Part shown: positions 1 to 7,500 of the stretch, piece after piece
How the letters are laid out: every line of letters begins with the position of its first letter
Position numbering within the stretch: position 1 is the first letter of the stretch
From: Gemmataceae bacterium
GTDB taxonomy: Bacteria; Planctomycetota; Planctomycetia; Gemmatales; Gemmataceae
NCBI GenBank assembly: GCA_019752375.1
Contig: JAIEMG010000027.1
Location: 1-44,012, forward strand
Direction: 5' to 3'
DNA length: 44,012 nt
The notes under the pieces: model-generated
What the model was told of the DNA's origin: nothing
Database searches by the model: none
What the model saw: only the letters and a program-made list of their open reading frames with translations
Program-made: the position numbers and the translations under genes

Positions 1-12
1 ATCCTTTCGCCA

Positions 13-100
13 CAGCCGGCTTCAGCCGGCTTCGTGCTTGCCTTGAGGCGCGAAAGCCACAGTGCCTCAAGGCAGCGGCCAAGCTGGCTGAAGCCGGCTG
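13..100. repeat. nested palindromic intergenic element
   Basis: Outer arms at 13-32 and 81-100 are 20 bases long and complementary with one mismatch (CAGCCGGCTTCAGCC against its complement). Inner arms at 39-49 and 64-74 (TGCCTTGAGGC / GCCTCAAGGCA) are perfect. The whole can fold into one long interrupted hairpin. No reading frame in 1-417 has a credible start and protein character. The GCCGGCTGAAGCCGGC core recurs near 150-168, so this is a dispersed non-coding repeat. Function unknown; a short mobile (MITE-like) element is one possibility. Confidence 0.6.
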
Positions 101-120
101 ACAACGGCAGCGGTCCTGAT

Positions 121-140
121 CCACCACCTGAAGGTGGTGG
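121..140. repeat. short perfect palindrome
   Basis: CCACCACCT-GA-AGGTGGTGG is a perfect 9-bp inverted repeat with a 2-base centre. It lies in the same non-coding stretch as the larger nested palindrome. No T-run follows on either strand, so a terminator is not supported. Confidence 0.5.
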
Positions 141-417
141 CAAACGGGGAGCCGGCTGAAGCCGGCAGGAAAACCAGCGGTGGCAACTCCGGCGACTGCG
201 GCGGGGTTTCCATCGAACCTGACAGTTATAGATTCGCCGATCCTAAACCGTTATCGTGGCCGTTTGAGAGAGATTTGATGTAGTTTTCGAGACTCGCGCC
301 ACACCAACATGGAGCCTTTCGTCGAAAAGACAGCCCTGACACTGGACGACTGCGACTCCGCCTGGGAAACTAAGCGGAATCAGTTGCCCGCGTTGGTTCC
401 GGTTCAGGGTGAAGTTC

Positions 418-2025
418 ATGGGACTTACGGTACAGAACGTCTACGGGCTGCTTCTACGCAGCCGCCTGCTCTCGGTGGACGACGCCCGGTCCATCTACAC
501 ACGCTGGCAGAATGAAGCCAAGACCAATGCGGAGGACCTCGAGCGCTTTCGCCGCTGGCTCGTCGGCCACCATTACCTGACCGAGTACCAGGCGAACCTG
601 CTTTGTCGCGGCCACGCCGACGGTTTCTTCGTCGGCGAGTACAAGATCCTCGATCGCATCGGCCGCGGCCGCATGGCGGGCGTCTACAAGGCGGTGCACA
701 GTACGGGCCAGGTCGTGGCCGTCAAGGTGCTGCCGCCGTCGAAATCGAAAGACCAGTATCTGCTCAGCCGCTTCCAGCGCGAGGCCAAGCTGGCGCTCAA
801 GCTCAAGAGCAATCACTGCGTGCGCACCTTCCAGCTGGGCGACGCCGACAAACTGCACTTCATCGTGATGGAGTACCTGGAAGGCGAGACGCTGGAAGAC
901 GTGTTGAACCGTCGGCGCCGTCTGCCGCCCGGTGAAGCAGTGCGGATCGTCCATCAGGCGCTGGCTGGCTTGCAGCACATTCACGAGCAGGGGCTGGTAC
1001 ATCGCGATTTCAAGCCATCGAACATCATGCTGACACCGGGCCGCGTTACCGGCCAGGCGGACTCGACCTTGCACTCGACGGTCAAGATCCTGGACATCGG
1101 CCTGGGCCGAGCGTTCTTCGACGAAAACGCCCAGGTGCCGCGCGACGACGACGATCAGCTCACGGGCGAGGGCGTCCTGCTCGGCACGCCGGATTACCTG
1201 GCCCCGGAGCAGGCGCGCAATGCCCGCGGCGTCGATATTCGAGCCGACATCTACAGTGCCGGCTGCGTCCTCTATCACTGCCTGGCCGGCCAGACGCCGT
1301 TCCCGGACGTGAACATCATTAACCAGATGATCCGTCACGCGTCCGAAACGCCCAAGGCGCTCAAGGAGTTGAATCCGGACGTGCCGGACGGCCTCCAGCT
1401 CATCATCAATTACATGATGGCCAAGGACCCCAACCAGCGCTACCCGACGCCGGATCGGGCGGCGCAGGCGCTGCAGGTCTTCCTGGTGGCGGGCGCCGAG
1501 GCGCGGCCCGCCGAGGCCGACATGTCGATGACGCAGTATCTGAACTGGCTGGAAACCGGCCCGCGCCCCCAGGCGCCGATACCTGTCGCCGCCGCAACGG
1601 CACGACCCGCGGCCGGCGCGGTGCCTGCCATGCCCGCCAGCGGGCCGCCGGCGGGCATTCCCGTCGGGGCGCCGACCGGCAAAATCAAGAAGAGCAAGAA
1701 AAAGAAGAAGCGGAAGAAGCCGCCGGTTGCCGCGGGTATCGCGCCGCCGCCGGGGTCGGTGAAGCCCGGCATTCCGCTGGGCAAGTTCGACGTCGAATTG
1801 GTTACGGTCAGCCCCGGCGTGACGCCATTGGTTACGCCGCCGGCGTTGAAAAGCGCAAAGCGCAGCTTGCTGAGCAGACGCGATTTCCTGCTGCTGACGT
1901 TCGGCGCCGGCAGCGTGGTCGCGGCCGTGGCGGTCGGCGGCGTCTTGGCCAGCGGCGGCATCGGGCCGTTCCTCAAGCGCTTGGGTCTGTCCGGCGACGA
2001 CGACAACGGCGACGAGAAGAAGTAA
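418..2025 (+). CDS. Hanks-type Ser/Thr protein kinase, C-terminal membrane anchor
   Basis: Predicted protein kinase of 535 residues that phosphorylates Ser/Thr on unknown targets. The ATG at 418 is preferred because AGGG lies 8-9 bases upstream; an in-frame GTG at 409 is the alternative. Residues 1-70 form a helical planctomycete-type leader. The kinase domain (about 75-350) has a glycine-rich loop (IGRGRMAGVY), catalytic Lys 103, catalytic loop HRDFKPSN with Asp 197, and GTPDYLAPEQ. The usual DFG is DIG (226-228); the metal-binding Asp is kept. A Pro/Ala-rich linker and a Lys-rich patch follow. The C-terminus has one hydrophobic segment (about 495-515) preceded by SRRDFLLL, which looks like a Tat motif in an odd place. 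It is probably an inner-membrane kinase. The next gene starts about 60 bases downstream. Confidence 0.9.
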   Translation: MGLTVQNVYGLLLRSRLLSVDDARSIYTRWQNEAKTNAEDLERFRRWLVGHHYLTEYQANLLCRGHADGFFVGEYKILDRIGRGRMAGVYKAVHSTGQVVAVKVLPPSKSKDQYLLSRFQREAKLALKLKSNHCVRTFQLGDADKLHFIVMEYLEGETLEDVLNRRRRLPPGEAVRIVHQALAGLQHIHEQGLVHRDFKPSNIMLTPGRVTGQADSTLHSTVKILDIGLGRAFFDENAQVPRDDDDQLTGEGVLLGTPDYLAPEQARNARGVDIRADIYSAGCVLYHCLAGQTPFPDVNIINQMIRHASETPKALKELNPDVPDGLQLIINYMMAKDPNQRYPTPDRAAQALQVFLVAGAEARPAEADMSMTQYLNWLETGPRPQAPIPVAAATARPAAGAVPAMPASGPPAGIPVGAPTGKIKKSKKKKKRKKPPVAAGIAPPPGSVKPGIPLGKFDVELVTVSPGVTPLVTPPALKSAKRSLLSRRDFLLLTFGAGSVVAAVAVGGVLASGGIGPFLKRLGLSGDDDNGDEKK

Positions 2026-2087
2026 CCTATGTGGGCACGTTCCCCACAATCAAGCACACTTTCTTGCCTAGCGTCAACGACACCACT

Positions 2088-3203
2088 ATGCACATCCATG
2101 CCCGTCACTACGCCACCGGCGAAGCGGTCGAATTGACCTGCGAGCAGGGGCGCATCACTGCCATCACGCCGGCATCGGCACCTACGGATCGTTGGGTCGC
2201 CCCCGCGCTCTTCGATCTACAGATCAACGGTTGCGATGGGGAAAGCTTCAGCTCGGAAAAACTCACCGTGGACACGGTGCGGCACGTCGTCGCGGTTTGC
2301 AGGCAGCATGGCGTCAGCGGCCTGTGTCCGACACTGGTGACCAACTCCTTCGAAGCACTGTCCCACGGCATGGCGACCATTCGGCGCGCCTGTGACACGC
2401 ACCCGGAGGTAGCTCGCGCGGTGCCAGGGATTCACCTGGAAGGACCGTATCTGTCGCCGGATGATGGTCCGCGCGGCGCCCATCCGCGGCAGCACATCCG
2501 TCCGCCCAACTGGGACGAGTTTTGCCGGTTGCAAGACGCGGCCGGCGGCCGGATTCGCCTGGTGACGGTAGCGCCTGAGCACGAAGGAGCGCTGGCGTTC
2601 ATCGAGAAACTGGTCGCGTCGCGCGTGGTGGTTGCTCTGGGGCACACAGCCGCCACCGGGCTACGGATTCGTGATGCGGCGGCGGCCGGGGCGCGGCTGA
2701 GCACGCACCTAGGCAACGGTTCCCACGCGATGCTGCCCCGTCACGACAACTACATCTGGGAACAACTCGCCTGCGACGACCTGTGGGCGAGCATCATCTG
2801 CGACGGCCACCATCTGCCGTCAACGGTGGCACGCTGCATCATGCGTGTGAAGACGCCGGCGCGGACGGTCCTGACCTGCGACGCGGGCGGCCTGGCCGGG
2901 CTGCCGGCGGGCCGCTACCGCGAATGGGACCAGGACTTCGACGTGCTGCCGGAAGGCAAGATCGTCGTCGCCGGCACGCCGTACCTGGCGGGCTCGTGGG
3001 CCTTCACCGACCTGTGTGTCGGCAACGCGATGCGGTTCGGAGGCGTCAGCCTGCGCGACGCAGTGGACATGGCCGGCGCAAGACCACGCGAGTTGCTCGG
3101 CCTGCCGGCGCGCCCGCTGGAAGTCGGAGCGCCGGCGGAACTGATGGTCTTCGACTGGGAAGAGGGCGGACCGATCCAGGTCCGCGACGTGGTGATTCCG
3201 TAG
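2088..3203 (+). CDS. nagA: N-acetylglucosamine-6-phosphate deacetylase-like amidohydrolase
   Basis: A 371-residue amidohydrolase-superfamily TIM barrel. NagA enzymes remove acetate from GlcNAc-6-phosphate in amino-sugar and cell-wall recycling in the cytoplasm. Matching features are LQINGCDG near the N-terminus (the NagA equivalent of the usual HxH strand), HLEGPYL with the metal-binding Glu, VALGHTAA, STHLGN, an IICDGHH strand and LTCDAGG carrying the catalytic Asp. Length fits the family (about 370-390). The ATG at 2088 is chosen over a GTG at 2031 because the family begins just before this point and the intervening residues look non-coding. It probably shares a transcript with the kinase gene. 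Specificity for GlcNAc-6-P rather than a related sugar is inferred. Confidence 0.85.
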   Translation: MHIHARHYATGEAVELTCEQGRITAITPASAPTDRWVAPALFDLQINGCDGESFSSEKLTVDTVRHVVAVCRQHGVSGLCPTLVTNSFEALSHGMATIRRACDTHPEVARAVPGIHLEGPYLSPDDGPRGAHPRQHIRPPNWDEFCRLQDAAGGRIRLVTVAPEHEGALAFIEKLVASRVVVALGHTAATGLRIRDAAAAGARLSTHLGNGSHAMLPRHDNYIWEQLACDDLWASIICDGHHLPSTVARCIMRVKTPARTVLTCDAGGLAGLPAGRYREWDQDFDVLPEGKIVVAGTPYLAGSWAFTDLCVGNAMRFGGVSLRDAVDMAGARPRELLGLPARPLEVGAPAELMVFDWEEGGPIQVRDVVIP

Positions 3204-3210
3204 TAATTCG

Positions 3211-3391
3211 GTAGGGTGCGTCAAGCGTACTCGCGCGGACGCACCGGAATATCATCCAGGAATGCAGCCCCGATTTGTAGGGTGCGTCAAGCGTACTCGC
3301 GCGGACGCACCGGAATGCAGACGCGTCCGGATGATCGTTCAGCAAGGGTAGGTTGCGGTGCGTCCGCGCGAGTACGCTTGACGCACCCTAC
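3211..3391. repeat. cluster of three REP-like repeat units
   Basis: Three near-identical units of about 37 bases begin GTAGGGTGCGTC and end GACGCACCGG. Two are direct (3211-3250, 3277-3316) and one is inverted (3356-3391). Each unit contains its own hairpin, GGTGCGTC pairing with GACGCACC across a 15-base loop. The cluster fills the gap between convergent genes. The same unit occurs twice more at 21503-21608. This matches the organisation of bacterial REP/BIME elements; no RAYT transposase gene is seen in the window. Confidence 0.85.
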
Positions 3392-3407
3392 GACTTGAGC
3401 CGCACGA

Positions 3408-4454
3408 TTACTTCTCGGTCGGCTCTTCGCCGCGCTGGTAAATCGGCAAGAATCGATACTCCACGGTCATCGCCAGGACCGCCATCGCGGTGCTGTAGTT
3501 GGCGCCGTAGGTGCGGCCTTCGGCGTCGGCGCCTTGCCACATGCCGGTGCGGCTCTGGTTGTCGAGCAATTCCTTGTGCATCTTGGGTCGGAAGTCGTTC
3601 CAGTAGTTGCCGCCGAGCTGGAACGCGGCTTGGGAACAGTAATAGATGCCGTAGAAGAAGTGCAAGCTGCCCCACTTCGGCGGGTTCTTGAGCAGGTAGC
3701 CGCCCGCCTTGACGGCCTCGGGGCTGTGGTGCTGGTGCTTGCCGCAGATTTCCAATGCGAGGATGCTGGTGCCGGTGCAAGGGACGGTCACGCGGCTATT
3801 GGGCATGTAGCGAAAGCCGCCCGTGGTGCTGTCCTGGCAGCGCTTGATGTATTCCACCGCCAGGTCGATGGCCTCGGCCGGCACGTCGCAGCCCAGGTTC
3901 TTGGCGGCGCGCAAGGCCATGATCTGCCAGCCAGTCACGCTGATGTCGCTATCGAGCGTCGTGATCCGATAGCGCCAGCCGCCCATGTGGATGCCCTGCG
4001 TTCGCTGGGCCTTGAGGATCACTTCGACGGCCTTTTCCAGCTTGGCCCGCACTTCCTTTCCCAGCTTGTCGTCGGTCATACCGGCGACTTCCGCCAGCAT
4101 GAGCGTGCAGATGCCGTGGTGGTACAACTCGTGGTTGCCTTCGGTGGCGATCAGGCCATTGGGATGCTGCTGCGCCAGGACGTACTCGACGCCTTTCTTG
4201 ACCGTATCACCGTAGCGGCCTTCGCCGGGCACGTGGCCGGCGGAGAGATAGGCCATCACACACAGGGACGTGATGGCGGGGTTCTTGGCGGGACCGCCGG
4301 TCCAGGAGCCATCGCGCTCCTGCTGACGCTGGAGGGCGCGAAGCGCGTTGTCGATCGCCTCGTCCATCACCGCCTTGCCTTGTGGCGGGTCGGCCGTCTG
4401 GACGGACGTGGCGAAGCAAACCAAGGCAAGGAGCGAACCGAGGAGGATACGCAT
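3408..4454 (-). CDS. secreted prenyltransferase/squalene-oxidase-repeat protein
   Basis: A 348-residue protein with a cleavable signal peptide (MRILLGSLLALVCFATSVQTA) and an alpha/alpha-toroid of the prenyltransferase/squalene-cyclase repeat type. Repeated motifs include RQQERDGSW, AITSLCVMAYLSAGH, GGWRYR, TGWQIMALRAA and TGMWQGADAEGRTYGANYSTAMAVLAM. The ATG at 4454 is chosen because the signal peptide starts there and GAGGGG precedes it; an upstream extension to 4490 would run into the terminator hairpin. It is closely related to the protein at 10616-11632, and the two bracket the DUF4175 gene. In planctomycetes such proteins are often found beside DUF4175 genes. No substrate can be assigned, and an enzymatic role is not shown. 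Confidence 0.8.
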   Translation of the reverse strand: MRILLGSLLALVCFATSVQTADPPQGKAVMDEAIDNALRALQRQQERDGSWTGGPAKNPAITSLCVMAYLSAGHVPGEGRYGDTVKKGVEYVLAQQHPNGLIATEGNHELYHHGICTLMLAEVAGMTDDKLGKEVRAKLEKAVEVILKAQRTQGIHMGGWRYRITTLDSDISVTGWQIMALRAAKNLGCDVPAEAIDLAVEYIKRCQDSTTGGFRYMPNSRVTVPCTGTSILALEICGKHQHHSPEAVKAGGYLLKNPPKWGSLHFFYGIYYCSQAAFQLGGNYWNDFRPKMHKELLDNQSRTGMWQGADAEGRTYGANYSTAMAVLAMTVEYRFLPIYQRGEEPTEK

Positions 4455-4487
4455 GGTGAAGCCCCTCAAAGAGGCCGGAATAAAATC

Positions 4488-4517
4488 CAAGCCCAGGGGT
4501 GATGGCCCCTGGGCTTG
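4488..4517 (-). terminator. intrinsic terminator after the DUF4175 gene
   Basis: CAAGCCCAGGGG pairs perfectly with CCCCTGGGCTTG (12 bp) across a 6-base loop. Read on the minus strand it is followed by GATTTTATT, a weak T-rich tail. It lies 31 bases past the DUF4175 stop and just upstream of the prenyltransferase-fold gene start, so the two are probably transcribed separately. Confidence 0.75.
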
Positions 4518-4547
4518 AAAGCGTCACAGTCTATCTACGATTGTAGC

Positions 4548-7500
4548 TCACTTTTTGTTGTCCGCGAGCTGTTCGAAGTACAGCTTGATGATGCGAGCGT
4601 AATCGTCGCCGTACTTCGCCTTCATGTCCTGAATGATCTTGGTCCGCAGATCGCCGGGCAGCTCGCCCCAGGCTTTGCCCTGGTACTTCTTCATGTCCGG
4701 CCCGAACTTGCTCAGGTCGGGCATGCCCTGACCGGCTGCACCGACTTCACCTGGGTTCGAGTTCGGGTTGTTCGGCTTGCCGGCCTGCTGCGACTGGGCC
4801 AGTTGCTGAGCAGCCTGGGCCAGTTGCTTAGCGGCCTGCTGCATGGAGCCCTGAGCCTGCTGGCCCTGATTCTGCTGCAACTGCTGTTGGGCCTGCTGCA
4901 TAGCCTGTTGGCCCTGCTGCACCGACTGGCCGGCTTGCTGCGCTTGCTGCTGACCAGGTTGCCCCTGTTGCGGGTTGCCCTTCTGGGCAGCCTGCTGCAT
5001 GGCCTGGGCGGCTTGCTGGGCTTGCTGAGCAGCCTTGTCAAGTGCCTGAGCCGCTTGCTGCTGCGACTGGCCCTGCTGTCCTTGTTGGCCGGCCTGGCCT
5101 TGCTTCTGAGCCTGCTGCATCGCTTGCTGCGCCTGCTGGCCGGACTGAGCCGCTTGCTGGGCAGCCTGCTGTGCTTGCGGCGTGCCCTTGGCGTCCTGGG
5201 CAGCCTGCTGCAGCTGCTTGGCCAGCTCGGCGGCTTGCTGCTGTAGGTTCTGCTGCTGAGCGGCTTGCTGTGCTTGCTGAGCCTGCTGATTGCTGGCCAT
5301 CTGCTCCATCTGCTTGTTCAGCTCTTCCTGCTTTTTGGCGAGCTGAGCAGCCTGTTGAGCGGGATCCTTGCCCTGCTGCGGGGCTTCCTTCGGCGGCGTC
5401 TTGGCCAGGTCCTGCGCCATCTGACGAAGATCCTTCGCAGCTTGCTGACCAGCCTGCTGAGCCTGCTGCATCTGGCCGGCCTGGGCTTGTTGAGCGGCCT
5501 GCTGCGCTTGCTGAGCAGCCTGTTGGGCCTGCTTGCCGTTAGCCGACTGCTGGCCTTGTTCCTTGGCGACTTGCTTAGCCAGCTCCTGAGCCTGCTTGGC
5601 GATTTCCTGCTGCTGCTTGGCCAATTCACCTGCCGGGTTGTTCTTCGGGTCCTGCTGCTGGTTGGCCTTGGCCATTTCCTGGGCGGCTTGCTGAACCTGC
5701 TGACGCAAGTCGGCTTGCTGCTTCGCCAGGTCCTTGGCGGCCTGGGCCTGCTGTTGGTTCGGCATGCCCTTGGGCTGCTCGGCCGGCGGCTTCTGGTTCG
5801 CCTGTTGCTGCTGCGCGTTCTGCGGCAACTGCTTGGCCAGCTGCTCCAGGGCCTTGGCGGCTTCTTGCTGCTTCTGAGCAGCTTGAGGAGCCTCGTTCTT
5901 CTGGGCAGCCTGCTGAGCCTGGTTCATCGCCTGGCGTGCCTGCTCCAGTGCCTTCTGGTTCTGGTTGGCGGGCAGCTGGGAGGCCTGCTCGTTCAGCTTC
6001 TGCTGCTCCTTGGCGATCTGCTGCATCGCCTTTTCGAGTTCCTTCTTGCCTTGCTCGCCACCGGTCTTCTGGGCGGCTTGCTGGGCCTGCTTGGTCGCGT
6101 CGGCCAGCTTCTGCTGTTGCTTGGCGAGCTCTTGGGCAGCCTTCGCCGGCGATTCGTTCGGCTTGTTGGCCGTCTGGTTCGGGTTCTGGTTGGGGTTCTG
6201 GGCGGCCTGCTGCTTGGCCATTTCCTTGGCAAGCTGCTCGGCGGCCTCGGCGGCCTTGGCAAGCTGCTCCTTGGCCTCGGCCGGAGTTTTGGCGTTCTCG
6301 AGGGCCTTCTGGGCTTCGGCCATCTTTTGAGCCGCTTGCTTCTGGGCCTCGGCGGTCTCCTTCGACGGTTCCATCTTGTCAAGCCGGCGATTCAGCTCGG
6401 CTTGCTGCTGGGCCGCCTTCTTGGCTTCTTCGGGCGTCTGTTTGTCGTTCTTGGCGGCCTGCTCGGCCATTTCGCGTTGCTCGCGGGCCACCTCGGCGGC
6501 CTTGGCAGCCTGATCGCGGCCGTTCAGCTTGTCGGCCAGTTCGCGGAGCTTATCGGCTGCTTCGCGCCGAGCCTTGGCCTGCTCCTCAGGCTTCGCAGCC
6601 TGTTGCGCTTGCTGGGCCTTGGCCAGGGCTTCCATCGCTTCCTTCTTTTCCTTGGCCGCTTCCTCCCCACCGCGGACCTGCTTGGCCTCCTCGGCGATGT
6701 TCTTTTGCTCCTTCTTCGCCTCGGCTTGCTGCTGGGCGTTGGGCTGCTGCTTGGCGGCCTGCTCGGCCTTGGCGGCTGCCTCAGCTTGTTGCTTGGCGAG
6801 CCGATCGGCCTTCTGGGCTTCGGTCTCTTGGCCGGCCATCTGCTTGGCGAGCTTGTCGAGCACCTTGGCGGCTTCCTGCATCTGCTTCTGGGCTTCGGCG
6901 GATGCCGGGTTCTTCTTGGCTTCTTCCTCGGCCTTCTTGGCGGCCTCGGCGGCCTTGGCTTGCTGCTGCGGGGCTTCCGGGGCCTTCAGGTTCTGGGCTT
7001 CCTTGGCGATTTCCTGCTGCTGCTTCTTGATCTCTTCCTGCTTCTTCGGATCGGCGCCGGCTTCCTGGGCCTGTTTGGCCAAGGCTTCCTGCTTTTTGGC
7101 CAGGTCGGCGGCCTTCTCCTCGTCGGTCTTCTTTCCGGCGAGGGCTTGCTCGAGCTTTTCGAGCTGACGCTTGGCGTCCTGTTGCGAGGCGTTGATGTCC
7201 TGCGGACGCGCGTCCATCAGGTCCTGCATTGCCTTGTTGAGGGCGTTCTGGGCCTTCTCCACGCGCTCTTCCTGCTTGGGTGCGTCGAGCTTGCTGAGCT
7301 TCTCGGCGGCATCAGCCTGCTTCTTGGAAGCTTCTTCCAACCGCTTGGCCAGCTCCGCGCGGGTCTGGGCAGCCTGCGGATCCTTGTTTTCAACCTGCTT
7401 GACGGCCTGTTCGGCCAGGCGAGCGATTTCCTGTTGTTCCCGCTGCAGACGAGCCACTTCCTGGAGGGCCTGCTGACGGCGTTGCTCCAGCGTGGGCAGT

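Noticed and set aside
3211..3391. CRISPR array
   Set aside because: Units are in both orientations, spacers are uneven and no cas genes are present; it fits REP-like elements.
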